64,000 bases of DNA from Bordetella parapertussis (GCA_945903445.1 CAMDNZ010000015.1:1-64000); one strand, 5' to 3'; counted from the stretch's first letter, positions 39,798-48,236 are shown. The notes: generated by a model from the sequence alone, not told the origin. Program-made: numbers and translations.

Positions 39798-40631
39798 CTA
39801 TCGAATTTCAATCGTCATCGAAAGTCTGTAGCACAGGCAGGATATATTGCGCGAGATATGCGCGCTCCGACATTGTCGTGATATTGGCGGGGTGCATCTG
39901 TCGGCGGAGGGTGACGCCAGGGCCGACAGAGCGTTCAAGTCGCCAGGTCCTGACAGTGTGCATTCTAAGTTGAATGTCAATAACGGCGAAATTCCACCCA
40001 CCAAGATGTAAAACCGTAAATCCTCAATAAAGTCTTGGTCACGCGTACCAGGGTAGGCGTTGCGTAAATAAAAAGTTCCATTTTGCAAAATGTGCGGGCG
40101 TATTTCGATACCTTGTTGAGGATTAAATCCAACCACGTATGAGATGGAATGCGGAAATACCTGGGTACGTCTCATCCAGGAAAGCTCAATTTTTTCCGCT
40201 GCTTGGGATACAGACTCATATGATAGATTACTCCGTCTTATTGAACGGATGGTGACGGGTAATGGATACCAATATGCATCTCCTGCAATGGCGTATACAT
40301 AAACTGGAATAGAACGCTCCCTCGACACTGTCAATGCCACCCCGGCTGCGGCGCCGAACCTCGAAAATGCGACTAGAAAGGCTGCATTACCCAATCGGTC
40401 GTGCCGTGGTGGCGTACCGGCAAGGAAGGTTTGGATGTGATCGGATAGTTCGGATTCGGGGAAACCTAGTTCGAGCGCTTCGCCTGGAGGAACCAGTGAG
40501 ACCATATAAACGTTGTTTTCGACGGGATAGGGTTGACGCCGATCCCGTTGGTCTGGAGGCGCGTTGGCGGCGCCTGCTGCTGTGCAGATTAACACCGCAA
40601 CCACTGCGATCAATTTTTTTAAATACGGCAA
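39798..40631 (-). CDS. secreted pertussis-toxin-S1-like protein, copy 1 (C-terminus frameshifted)
   Basis: 277 residues, TTG start with GGAG six bases upstream, and a signal peptide to about residue 22 (AAGAANA). After it come VYMVSLVPP...ELGF, SDHIQTFLAG, FLVAFSRF, VYVYAIAGDAYWY, a basic/Tyr segment (ISYVVGFN) and FNLEC. The spacing and order match pertussis toxin S1. The S1 catalytic residues Arg9, His35, the STS strand and Glu129 are M, F, VAF and a non-acidic residue here. Compared with copy 2, one T is missing at about 39893, so the last ~31 residues are out of frame. The repaired frame would end YILPVLQTFDDD at 39808. Confidence 0.7.
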   Translation of the reverse strand: MPYLKKLIAVVAVLICTAAGAANAPPDQRDRRQPYPVENNVYMVSLVPPGEALELGFPESELSDHIQTFLAGTPPRHDRLGNAAFLVAFSRFGAAAGVALTVSRERSIPVYVYAIAGDAYWYPLPVTIRSIRRSNLSYESVSQAAEKIELSWMRRTQVFPHSISYVVGFNPQQGIEIRPHILQNGTFYLRNAYPGTRDQDFIEDLRFYILVGGISPLLTFNLECTLSGPGDLNALSALASPSADRCTPPISRQCRSAHISRNISCLCYRLSMTIEIR

Positions 40632-40660
40632 TGCGATCTCCGGTGATTTTTCTAGTATTC

Positions 40661-40666
40661 ATTTTA
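40661..40666 (-). promoter_or_regulatory. -10 box of toxin-A-like gene copy 1
   Basis: TAAAAT on the minus strand ends 30 bases before the TTG start at 40631, preceded by TTGTCGCAGCCA. The same arrangement stands before the four paralogues. No -35 hexamer is evident. Confidence 0.55.
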
Positions 40667-40726
40667 TGGCTGCGACAACACCGCCGGTTCTTCAGCGAGC
40701 AATTCGGTAGTTGGTTCGCTTCGCTC

Positions 40727-40792
40727 GCGTAGCGGGAGAAAATATCGTCCAAGTAATGCTATATCGATAATGAAAGTTAACCTGCGTCGCTC
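40727..40792 (+). repeat. mpg 3'-tail repeat, copy 2 (decayed)
   Basis: Reads REKISSK-stop-CYIDNES-stop in the mpg frame, against RRGQISSEHYCYVDNAG at the mpg end. The flanking bases to CCTGCGTCGCTC also match. It lies about 1,016 bases from copy 1 and separates the two toxin-A-like genes. Confidence 0.7.
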
Positions 40793-40823
40793 AAAAGTAC
40801 AGTCAGAGAGTCGCTACTGATTT

Positions 40824-41645
40824 TTAATCGTCATCGAAGGCCGTTAATAGAGGCAGGGTATATCGTGCGATATATGTGCTTTCCGGCATTGTCTTGATAT
40901 TGGCGGGGTTGCATCTGTCGGTAGAGGTTGATGCCAGGGCCGACCTAGTGCTCGAGTAACTTGGACCTGAGACAGGGCACGCTAAGTTGAATGTCAGTAG
41001 AGACGGGTCTGTGAGTCTTACGACGTTAAGCTGTAGATCAGGGTAATATGTTTGGGAACGCGTACCTGGGTAGGCTTGGTTTTCATACAAATTTCCATTT
41101 CGCAAATTGTGTGCGCGTATTTCTACAGTTTGTCGATGATTGAATCCGACCACATACGAAATAAGATCCGGGTATATCCGGATTCGTCTCATCCAAGTGA
41201 GGTCTACGGTTTGCGCTGCTTCAGCTAGTAGTGCACTAGCCCGGCTACGCCTCATTGCATTGGCTGTGGTGGAAATTCGATACCAATAGGCATCTCCTGC
41301 AATGGCGTACACATAAGCAGGAACAGAACGCTCCGTCGACAATAACCATGCCAATCCGGCCGCGGCGCCGAACCTTGAGAACGCAACTTGAAAAGCAGCA
41401 ATATTCGATGCGTCACGCTCTGGCACACCGGCAAGAAAGGTTTGGACGTGATCGGGTAATTCGGATTCGGGAAAACCTTGTTTAAGCGCTACTTCTGGAG
41501 GAACCAGTGAGACCATATAGACGTTATTCTGCACGGGATAGGGTTGACGCTGATCCCGTTCGTCAGAAGACGCGTTGTCGGCGGCTGCTGCTGCCGTACA
41601 GACCAATACGGTGAGCAATGCAATCATTTTTCTCAAACACGGCAT
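40824..41645 (-). CDS. secreted pertussis-toxin-S1-like protein, copy 2
   Basis: 273 residues from the ATG at 41645 (GGAG six bases upstream; the TTG at 41660 is less likely). Signal peptide to about residue 22. It is collinear with copy 1 over the whole length: NNVYMVSLVPP, KQGFPESELPDHVQTFLAG, AAFQVAFSRF, VYVYAIAGDAYWY, ISYVVGFNHRQ, LLTFNLAC, DRCNPANI and a C-terminal TLPLLTAFDDD. The last two Cys, about 23 residues apart, probably form a disulfide. The ADP-ribosyltransferase residues are replaced as in copy 1, so enzymatic activity is not expected. Its function is unknown. Confidence 0.72.
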   Translation of the reverse strand: MPCLRKMIALLTVLVCTAAAAADNASSDERDQRQPYPVQNNVYMVSLVPPEVALKQGFPESELPDHVQTFLAGVPERDASNIAAFQVAFSRFGAAAGLAWLLSTERSVPAYVYAIAGDAYWYRISTTANAMRRSRASALLAEAAQTVDLTWMRRIRIYPDLISYVVGFNHRQTVEIRAHNLRNGNLYENQAYPGTRSQTYYPDLQLNVVRLTDPSLLTFNLACPVSGPSYSSTRSALASTSTDRCNPANIKTMPESTYIARYTLPLLTAFDDD

Positions 41646-41674
41646 TGCAATCTCCAGCAATTGTCCCGGTATCT

Positions 41675-41680
41675 ATTCTA
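41675..41680 (-). promoter_or_regulatory. -10 box of toxin-A-like gene copy 2
   Basis: TAGAAT on the minus strand ends 30 bases before the ATG at 41645, preceded by GCGACGCAGCCA, matching the copy 1 promoter. Confidence 0.55.
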
Positions 41681-41748
41681 TGGCTGCGTCGCCGTCACCG
41701 ATTCTCTATCGCGGCCTTGGTAATAGTTGGTTCGTTTTGCTCGTTCGC

Positions 41749-41817
41749 GCGATGCGGGGCAGTGATTCCCAATCGCCGCTACGAGATCGATAATGCGGGT
41801 TAGCCCGCGTCGCGTGG
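41749..41817 (+). repeat. mpg 3'-tail repeat, copy 3 (decayed)
   Basis: Ends with RRYEIDNAG-stop followed by CCCGCGTCGCGTGG, against CYVDNAG-stop CCCGTTTCGCTGG at mpg. It is about 1,023 bases from copy 2 and is the right border of the tandem array, just before rmuC. Confidence 0.7.
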
Positions 41818-41840
41818 CCTTATTTTGCGAGTAGTCCGCT

Positions 41841-43178
41841 TTGATCGAATCCTTGAGCGTGTTGGGGCCTTCAGGGCTTCCCCTGTTGTTGATTGGCACC
41901 GTGCTGGTTCTAGCCGTTGGCTTCGTCTATCTGGCCTTGCGCGCTCGGGCTGCGCGTGACCGCGATGCCTTGGTCGATGCCGTCGAACGGCTAGAGCGTG
42001 GCCTGCGCGCCGACATGGCACGTGATGGGCAGGCGGCTCGCATGGAAGGCGCGCAGTCGCTGGCTCAGTTTTCTCATGCTTTCAACAGCCAGATGCAAGG
42101 CATGTTGCAGCTTAACGATAGCCGCATGAGCGACTTACGCCACGTGCTGGATCAGCGCCTGCGAGCTTTGCAAGACGACAACGGGCAGCGTTTGGAGGCC
42201 ATGCGACACACGGTGGACGAGCGTTTGCACGCCACGCTCGAACAGCGTCTGGGCGAATCCTTCAAACTGGTGTCCGACCGCCTCGAAGCGGTTCACAAGG
42301 GTTTGGGTGAGATGCAATCTTTGGCTGCTGGTGTCGGTGATCTCAAACGCGTACTGGTCAATGTCAAGTCGCGTGGTACATGGGGTGAGGTTCAACTTGC
42401 ACGGCTCATCGAGGACGTGATGGCGCCGGGCCAGTATGCCGCGCAAGTCAAACCCATTCCGGGCAGCGATGCGGTGGTGGAGTTCGCTTTGCGTCTGCCG
42501 GGGCGCGATGCCGATCGTCCGGTCTGGCTGCCTATCGACGCGAAGTTTCCGAAAGAAGAGTACGAGCGCCTGGGCGACGCGCAAGACGCGGGCGATGCGG
42601 TGGCCGCTCGCGCAGCTGCGGCCGCGTTGGCGCGGGCGATCGAGGTGCAGGCTCGCATGATCGCCAACAAATACGTCGCTCCGCCGCATACCACCGATTT
42701 TGCCATCATGTTTTTGCCGACCGAGGGACTGTATGCCGAAGTGCTGCGCCAGCCTGGCCTGCTCGATCGCCTGCAATCCCTACGTGTCAACGTGGCCGGT
42801 CCTGCCAATCTGGCCGCCATGTTGAATAGCTTGCAAATGGGTTTTCGCACCTTGGCCATCGAACAGCGATCCTCCGAGGTGTGGCAGGTGTTGCGGGCAG
42901 TCAAAACCGAGTTTGGCCGATTCGGCGAATCGCTGGCGGCGGTCAAGAAAACGCTGGATACGGCCAGCACCAAATTGGGCAAGACGGAAGTTCGTACTCG
43001 CGCGATGTTGCGCAATTTGAAGGCCGTCGAGACTTTGCCCGACGGCGTCCCGCCTGTTGGCCTTGCGGTCGCCGACGATTTTTCCGACGAGGCTCCGACA
43101 GACGGGTTCGGCGTGTCTGCGGATGACTCGGATACTCAGGACACGATGCGCGGCTTCCAAGAAAAACGCCAAGAGTGA
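41841..43178 (+). CDS. rmuC: DNA recombination protein RmuC
   Basis: 445 residues: an N-terminal membrane helix (GLPLLLIGTVLVLAVGFVYL), a coiled coil (about 35-150), and the RmuC nuclease-like domain with RGTWGEVQLARLIEDVM, LPIDAKFPKEEYERL and FLPTEGLYAEVL. RmuC limits inversion at short repeats. The TTG at 41841 gives the membrane anchor but has no clear ribosome binding site, so the start is uncertain. Confidence 0.92.
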   Translation: MIESLSVLGPSGLPLLLIGTVLVLAVGFVYLALRARAARDRDALVDAVERLERGLRADMARDGQAARMEGAQSLAQFSHAFNSQMQGMLQLNDSRMSDLRHVLDQRLRALQDDNGQRLEAMRHTVDERLHATLEQRLGESFKLVSDRLEAVHKGLGEMQSLAAGVGDLKRVLVNVKSRGTWGEVQLARLIEDVMAPGQYAAQVKPIPGSDAVVEFALRLPGRDADRPVWLPIDAKFPKEEYERLGDAQDAGDAVAARAAAAALARAIEVQARMIANKYVAPPHTTDFAIMFLPTEGLYAEVLRQPGLLDRLQSLRVNVAGPANLAAMLNSLQMGFRTLAIEQRSSEVWQVLRAVKTEFGRFGESLAAVKKTLDTASTKLGKTEVRTRAMLRNLKAVETLPDGVPPVGLAVADDFSDEAPTDGFGVSADDSDTQDTMRGFQEKRQE

Positions 43179-43222
43179 TCTGCTAAAGTGCAGTATTACT
43201 TACGATCTTCTGTTTGGCTGCC

Positions 43223-43912
43223 ATGCTGACTCAAAACGAACTCAAACAACAAGCTGCCGACGCCGCGCTCGAATTAGTCGAAACAGTGCTCGGGTCAGAT
43301 GTCGTGATTGGCGTGGGCACAGGCTCCACCGCCGATTTGTTCATCGACGGACTGGCGCGTTTTAAAGGTCGCTTTCGAGGGGCTGCCGCCAGTTCCGAAC
43401 GCAGTGCGAGTCGCCTGCGCGATCATGGTATCGAGGTGCTCGATTTGAACGACGTCGTTACGATGCCGATCTACGTCGATGGTGCAGACGAAATCAACGA
43501 TCGCCTACACATGGTGAAAGGGGGGGGCGGCGCACTTACCCGCGAAAAAATCGTCGCCTCGGTAGCGCAGCAGTTCGTGTGCATTGCCGACGAATCGAAG
43601 CTGGTGGGCACTTTGGGCGCGTTTCCCTTACCCGTCGAAGTCATTCCCATGGCGCAAGCTGCGGTTGCGCGCTACCTAGATGGATTGGGTGGAAAAACCA
43701 CGTTGCGCGCCGATTTCGTGACAGACAACAGCAACATCATCCTGGACGTCGCTGGTCTGTCCATTGACGACCCTGCTGGTTTGGAGACGCGTATCAACAA
43801 CATTCCCGGTGTCGTCACCTGCGGCTTGTTTGCGCTGAGCGGTGCCGATATCGCGCTGCTGGCGACGCAAGAGGGTATACGCCGCTTGCAGGCTAAAAGG
43901 ACTGCTTCATAA
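43223..43912 (+). CDS. rpiA: ribose-5-phosphate isomerase A
   Basis: 229 residues from the ATG at 43223 (a TTG at 43214 would add three). Motifs are [23 protein letters not shown] and [13 protein letters not shown] with the catalytic acid and lysine. It interconverts ribose-5- and ribulose-5-phosphate. The KGGGGAL codons contain an uninterrupted run of eight G. Confidence 0.96.
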   Translation: MLTQNELKQQAADAALELVETVLGSDVVIGVGTGSTADLFIDGLARFKGRFRGAAASSERSASRLRDHGIEVLDLNDVVTMPIYVDGADEINDRLHMVKGGGGALTREKIVASVAQQFVCIADESKLVGTLGAFPLPVEVIPMAQAAVARYLDGLGGKTTLRADFVTDNSNIILDVAGLSIDDPAGLETRINNIPGVVTCGLFALSGADIALLATQEGIRRLQAKRTAS

Positions 43913-43992
43913 TACTGTCACATAGTATTCATATGCTATCGGCTAATCTCGCGCGCCCACAGGCGTCGCATCCGTACTGACAGGAACCCGGC

Positions 43993-44715
43993 ATGAGCGA
44001 ACATACCAATAAGCAGTTTGATTCCGAACTCGAAAACGTCCGGTCCGATTTCCTGCGCATGGGCGGCTTGGTCGAAGCCATGATCGGCGCTTCCATCGAC
44101 GCTCTGATCGAAGGCGATACCCAGCTGGTCGACAAGGTGCGTGAGCACGAAAAGGCCGTTAACGCTTTGGAAGTAGCGATCGACGAGCGTATCACCAACG
44201 TGTTGGCACGGCACCAACCTACTGCAGTCGATCTGCGTCTGGTGCTGTCGGTGTCCAAGATGCTGACCGACATGGAGCGTTCGGGTGACGAAGCCGAGAA
44301 AATCGCCGTGACCGCTCGCCGTATTCACGAAAGCGAGGCGCGCTATCTGCCCATCGTCGAGTTGCGTCACATGACCGACAACGTCTTGGCCATGCTGCGC
44401 AACGCGCTGGACGCCTTTGCCCGCCTCGATCCTATCCAGGCAGCGCAAGTCGTCCGCAGCGATAAAGAAGTCGACAAGGAGTGGAAAGCCACCCTGCGTC
44501 ACCTGATCACCTACATGATCGAAGATCCGCGCACCATCTCGAAGGCGATCGATCTGATTTTTATCGCTCGTGCGATCGAGCGAATCGGCGACCACGCCAA
44601 GAACATGGCCGAACGGGTGATCTACCTGGTACACGGTGCCGACGTTCGCCACACTGGTGTGAAAAACACCGAGCGTTTGGCGCGCGGCGCCGAGTCGGAG
44701 CTGCCGATCGAGTAA
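43993..44715 (+). CDS. phoU: phosphate-signalling regulator PhoU
   Basis: 240 residues forming two three-helix repeats. Metal-binding-type motifs EKAVNALEVAIDERI and RIGDHAKNMAERVIYLV are typical of PhoU, which links the Pst transporter to the PhoR/PhoB system. No pst or phoB genes are adjacent, so it stands alone between rpiA and the toxin-A-like genes. Confidence 0.95.
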   Translation: MSEHTNKQFDSELENVRSDFLRMGGLVEAMIGASIDALIEGDTQLVDKVREHEKAVNALEVAIDERITNVLARHQPTAVDLRLVLSVSKMLTDMERSGDEAEKIAVTARRIHESEARYLPIVELRHMTDNVLAMLRNALDAFARLDPIQAAQVVRSDKEVDKEWKATLRHLITYMIEDPRTISKAIDLIFIARAIERIGDHAKNMAERVIYLVHGADVRHTGVKNTERLARGAESELPIE

Positions 44716-44727
44716 GTGAATCGTGTA

Positions 44728-44765
44728 GTGATAAAAAAACCACCGCAAGGTGGTTTTTTTATCAC
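44728..44765 (+). terminator. bidirectional terminator between phoU and a toxin-A-like gene
   Basis: A perfect palindrome, GTGATAAAAAAACCACC-GCAA-GGTGGTTTTTTTATCAC. It has T7 on either strand, so it can end phoU (+) and the convergent gene at 44783 (-). Confidence 0.92.
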
Positions 44766-44782
44766 TGTGCTGGCGCGAGGTT

Positions 44783-45568
44783 TCAATTGCCATTAGCATC
44801 GAACAGCATGGGTAGCATTAGGTGCGCGGCATATTGGCTTTCCGATAGCTTTTTTATATCGGAAGCATTGCAGTTGTGGGTTGCATTCAATACCGATGCG
44901 GTGATAAAAAGCCGCAGCCATCCGATATCGCACTCAGTGTTAAATGCGATCAGACGTGGCATGCTCCCCCTCACAACATGCAGGCCTCTATCTGGAATGT
45001 ATCTCTGTTCGCTCGTAGGCGGATACGATCTTCCAGGGTGTAAATATCCGTTGGCGGGGTTGTTCCACCATAGCATCCCGCCCTGTCCGTAAATATATTC
45101 AATTGAATACGATATCTGATTCGGTGTAATCGATCTGCGTCGTATCGTTAAATTTCGGTCATCAGCCTCTTCGGCAATTAATCCGTAAGCCAGGTTGCGG
45201 GTAATGGCTCGAATCGTCACGCTTGCGTCATACCATTCGGAATTTCCAGCTATGGCATATAAATAAATAGGCGCTGCGCCTGATCTTTGCCTGACCGCTT
45301 CGACCGCCGTGTCGAAATTCGAGAACGCAAGGTAGAATGCGGGCCTACCCGATGGATCAAATGTGGGTGGCGTGCCAGAAATAAAGTTTTGGACGTTATC
45401 GCTCAGAGCGGACTGAGGAAAGCCTGTTATAAAAGCGTGGTCTGGTGGTATTCCCGACAACAAATAGACATTGTCTTGAAGTTCGATTGGAGGGAGGGCT
45501 TGAGCGCCTTGTGCAGGGATACATGCGAGCGCGATGATCACTGCAAGCTTGATTTTTACGTAAGGCAT
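44783..45568 (-). CDS. secreted pertussis-toxin-S1-like protein, copy 3
   Basis: 261 residues. ATG at 45568 with AAGGGA upstream and a signal peptide to about residue 24 (GAQA). The first ~32 mature residues (VYLLSGIPP..AFITGF.....DNVQNFISG) keep the exact spacing of S1 (VYRYDSRPP..VFQNGF.....DNVLDHLTG). Then come FYLAFSNF for S1 FVSTSSS, IYLYAIAGNSEWY for the central strand, RRSITPNQISYSIEY and PPTSEQRYI. Arg9, His35 and the S1 STS and Glu129 are L, F, LAF and a non-acidic residue, so transferase activity is unlikely. Cys pair FNTEC...HNC near the end. It forms a divergent pair with the copy at 46032. Confidence 0.72.
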   Translation of the reverse strand: MPYVKIKLAVIIALACIPAQGAQALPPIELQDNVYLLSGIPPDHAFITGFPQSALSDNVQNFISGTPPTFDPSGRPAFYLAFSNFDTAVEAVRQRSGAAPIYLYAIAGNSEWYDASVTIRAITRNLAYGLIAEEADDRNLTIRRRSITPNQISYSIEYIYGQGGMLWWNNPANGYLHPGRSYPPTSEQRYIPDRGLHVVRGSMPRLIAFNTECDIGWLRLFITASVLNATHNCNASDIKKLSESQYAAHLMLPMLFDANGN

Positions 45569-45597
45569 GGTTGTCCCTTGTGATTTATTTAAATCTC

Positions 45598-45603
45598 AGT
45601 GTA
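45598..45603 (-). promoter_or_regulatory. -10 box of toxin-A-like gene copy 3
   Basis: TACACT on the minus strand ends 30 bases before the ATG at 45568, preceded by TTATCGCAGTCG. The segment is nearly identical to that before copy 4. Confidence 0.6.
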
Positions 45604-45996
45604 CGACTGCGATAACGCGGCTGTTTTTAGTTTTCGCACAAGTAACGATTGGTTTGTTGGGAAAGTCGATTATTGTTTTAATCCGTGCTACGTTCAATCT
45701 GCGTCTTCCGCGTTTGCTGCAAATTCGATTGAATACGAACATCGTATCGTGAGATGGCTGCGCGCCTGGCTGAGGCCGTCTGCCGATGGCATGTGCGTCG
45801 CTGTGATTGGATTTGGCCGCCGTTTCGCCTCGGGATTGTTCGACGATGTGCGAAGAAAAAATAGCTGGTGCTCTCCTTGTCCCGCAGAGCACGCTCGCAG
45901 ATTAAACGTCAAGTGAATTAAAACAGTCCTCGGCGAGCTCAAAAAAGCCGATTGTTACCCTGCGGTCGACCAAAAGTAGCGGCTCTATCGTAGTCG

Positions 45997-46002
45997 TACA
46001 CT
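45997..46002 (+). promoter_or_regulatory. -10 box of toxin-A-like gene copy 4
   Basis: TACACT ends 30 bases before the ATG at 46032, preceded by CTATCGTAGTCG. It implies a leader of about 23 bases and argues against the alternative upstream start at 46002. Confidence 0.6.
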
Positions 46003-46031
46003 TGAGTTTTAATCTATCAAAGGGGACGATC

Positions 46032-46817
46032 ATGTCTCACATAACGTTCAATATTGCATTGATCATCGCGATCCTATGGACCACAGTACCGGGCGCTCAG
46101 GCGCAGCCGCCAGTTATACTGCAAGACAACGTTTATTTGCTGTCGGGGATACCGCCAAGCCAAGCGCTCGCGCAGGGTTTTCCTCAATCCGCTCTGAGCG
46201 ATAATGTCCAGGATTTTATTACTGGCACGCCGCCTACATTCGATCCACGGGGTAGGCCCGCGTTTTACCTTGCGTTCTCGAATTTCCAAACTGCTGTCGA
46301 AGCAGTTAGGCAGAGGTCTAGGTCTGAGCCTATTTATCTATATGCTATAGCCGGAGATTTCGAATGGTACGCCGCAGACATGACAATTCGTGCTATTGCA
46401 AACAGCTTAGCCTACAGGTTAATTGCTCGCGAGGCGAACCAACTAAATTTAAGATTACGACGCGAATTGATTGAGCCAGATCGTATATCGTATTCGATTG
46501 AATATATTTTCGGGCGAGGCGTTAGGCTATGGGTAAACAATCCAACCAATGGATATTTGCATCCGGGAAGAATATATCCCCCCACGAATGAACAGAGATA
46601 TATTCCGAGCAGGGGCCTACATGTCGTGAGAGGAAGCGAGCAACGTTTAATCGCATTTAATACGGAATGCAACATGGTAGGGCTGCATTTGTTAAGTGCG
46701 GCATTGGTATCGATAAAACCTGAGAACTGCAATGCTTTCAATATAAAGACGGTATCGGAAAATGAATATGTCGCATACCGAATTCTACCCGCGTTGTTCG
46801 ATACTGCCGACGATTAA
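46032..46817 (+). CDS. secreted pertussis-toxin-S1-like protein, copy 4
   Basis: 261 residues, the same length as copy 3 and its closest relative. ATG at 46032 with AAGGGGAC upstream; signal peptide to about residue 24. The segments are VYLLSGIPPSQALAQGF, DNVQDFITG, FYLAFSNF, IYLYAIAGDFEWY, RISYSIEYIFG, PPTNEQRYI, FNTEC...ENC and LPALFD. The ADP-ribosyltransferase catalytic residues are missing, as in copy 3. Codon use is visibly more AT-rich than in phoU or rpiA next door, suggesting later acquisition. A terminator-like hairpin follows. Confidence 0.72.
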   Translation: MSHITFNIALIIAILWTTVPGAQAQPPVILQDNVYLLSGIPPSQALAQGFPQSALSDNVQDFITGTPPTFDPRGRPAFYLAFSNFQTAVEAVRQRSRSEPIYLYAIAGDFEWYAADMTIRAIANSLAYRLIAREANQLNLRLRRELIEPDRISYSIEYIFGRGVRLWVNNPTNGYLHPGRIYPPTNEQRYIPSRGLHVVRGSEQRLIAFNTECNMVGLHLLSAALVSIKPENCNAFNIKTVSENEYVAYRILPALFDTADD

Positions 46818-46880
46818 AGCATCGCGCTAGCGCATTGCGAAAAAAATCCACACCTTCCAGTATTTTTTCATCGTACCCAA

Positions 46881-46919
46881 GGGTCTGAACGCGGCATTAC
46901 ACCGAACTCAGGCCCTTTT
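46881..46919 (+). terminator. probable terminator after toxin-A-like gene copy 4
   Basis: GGGTCTGA pairs with TCAGGCCC, with one G-U pair and a partial extension, followed by TTTT. Confidence 0.55.
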
Positions 46920-47040
46920 ATATGAACTCGATGTGACCTTCATAGCAGTATGTGTATTGTCGCCTCTGACGTACGTAGGCTGCGTAAATAAACTGTTTGA
47001 GTCCGCCAGTGGATCGACAGTAAGAACACCGAAAAGGGTA

Positions 47041-47822
47041 GTGCGATGTGCTGCGTTGGCCATCATTCAAATGCAAGCGGTCTCAGCCGCTGACTCTCCT
47101 CAAAATTTACTTCATATTGTATCGACGCGAGGCTTGGGATTTGTGGTGAGCGGAGGGTTTCCTGCGCCGACTCTTAGTGACAATATTTCGCATTGGATTT
47201 TCGAGGCAAGGCCAAGAAAGGACGCTTCCTGAGTAGAAACATATCAACCGGCGTACAGAAATATCGACATTGCCATCGACTTGGCGCGTTAACTCTCCAC
47301 TGAAAATAGGGGGGGGCAGCTAATTTATGTATACACTATTTCAGTTCATTATCGTTGGTATGGTGCAGAAGAAACCGTTACGTATTTTTCAGAAACCCAT
47401 CCATCACTTAATCAACAGCAAAGAGTGGCTTATTTAAATGTCGCAACCGTGATGTGACAGTGTGAGATGTGGATTGGCCGAGAACGTATCCTGAGCTTAG
47501 AAATCCAAGCTTACCGAGTGTGCGAAAACGGAGAGAGATACGATTTTCATATTCCACCCGATGTCAGGCCGGGCGAGTTCCGGAGCGATGGCGCCCAGAT
47601 TTACCAGCCCATGGATTCGATGGATTTTTACTTCGATACGATTTATGTGGGGCAAAAAAAGTCTGCCTGATGCGGTAAATCCAAATTTTAGGCCACTACT
47701 TAGATTTTATCTATCGGTCCATATGGGAAAAAATATTTGGATTCGTGTGGAAAATTCATAACCAAAAAATCAAGGCCATTCAACGCCAGCGGGTTATTGC
47801 CGGTTATGTTTGGCAATGACTA
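47041..47822 (+). pseudogene. decayed paralogue of the toxin-A-like gene at 48691
   Basis: From a GTG at 47041 the frame reads AALAIIQMQAVSAADSPQNL, GFPAPTLSDNISHWIF, YVYTISVHYRWYGAEETV, MWIGRERILSLEIQAYRV and GEFRSDGAQIYQPMDS. Each block is collinear with the intact gene at 48691. The frame is broken by TGA at 47230, TAA at 47290 and TGA at 47455, and ends at 47670. A shifted remnant, FNASGLLPVMFG near 47780, matches the family C-terminus FNAYHLLPILFN. An eight-G run lies at 47309-47316. No frameshift is needed before 47670. Confidence 0.8.
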
Positions 47823-47899
47823 TTTGCCGTGCCATCTGCTGGTGCAGCATCGAAGAGGATCACTTTGATTTTCATCTCCCGAGTGGTCGAGCGCAGCGC

Positions 47900-48236
47900 C
47901 GATCATGAATCCCCAATCTCAAAAAATTAGGCGAAATTCCGTGCGCGGTATATTTATCTTCCGTTATCTTGGTGATATCGACGGGATCGTAGTGATCGGC
48001 TGCGGTCGAAGCTGACGCAGCTCCACGATACCGTGGCGTGACGCCACGGCGTTCATTGTGCTTCTGCCGTTTGGCCGATCAACTGAATTGCGGTATTACT
48101 ACCGTTTACCGTCTGGATGATGTCATCGGCTCGATACCACTACGCATTGCTGCCAAGAGCATACAGATCAATGGATCTGAAACGTCCCGTTCGCCCACAC
48201 GCTTGCGCCAGTCGCTGATTGGTGAATAATACGCGA
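47900..48236 (-). pseudogene. internally deleted fragment of a toxin-A-like gene
   Basis: The minus strand directly after the yggX stop reads YYSPISDWRKRVGERDVS, then in a shifted frame LYALGSNA-stop-WYRADDIIQTVNG and, after about 70 missing residues, ASTAADHYDPVDITKITEDK followed by YTAHGISPNF. These fit copy 3 (FYLAFSNF..AVEAVRQRS, LYAIAGNSEWYDASVTIRAI) and copy 2 (ASTSTDRCNPANIKTMPEST). The N-terminal third is absent, as if the gene was fused to the yggX end. The family cysteine is changed to Tyr. Confidence 0.6.

Larger units (their letters stand above)
45569..46031. other. 463-base intergenic region between divergent toxin-A-like genes
   Basis: No credible gene is seen. Its two ends are inverted copies of one promoter segment (TATCG[CT]AGTCGTACACT followed by TGAG and an AAGGG[GA]AC site). 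The middle holds short open frames without family similarity. The part beside 45600-45665 also resembles the 5' flanks of copies 1 and 2 (G[AG]CTGCGA...TTGGTT). Confidence 0.6.

Noticed and set aside
45599..45916. 105- and 98-codon open frames between the divergent toxin-A-like genes
   Set aside because: No ribosome binding site, no similarity to the family, and they overlap the duplicated promoter segments.
47041..47670. TGA recoding (selenocysteine or readthrough) to explain the broken copy
   Set aside because: One of the three stops is TAA, there is no conserved downstream hairpin, and the intact paralogue has ordinary residues at these positions.
48031..48049. Perfect palindrome CCGTGGCG-TGA-CGCCACGG
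   Set aside because: No T-run on either side and it lies inside a decayed gene fragment. No function could be supported.
48038..48229. 63-codon plus-strand open frame in the yggX downstream region
   Set aside because: The minus strand here carries recognisable blocks of the toxin-A-like family; the plus-strand product is unlike anything.
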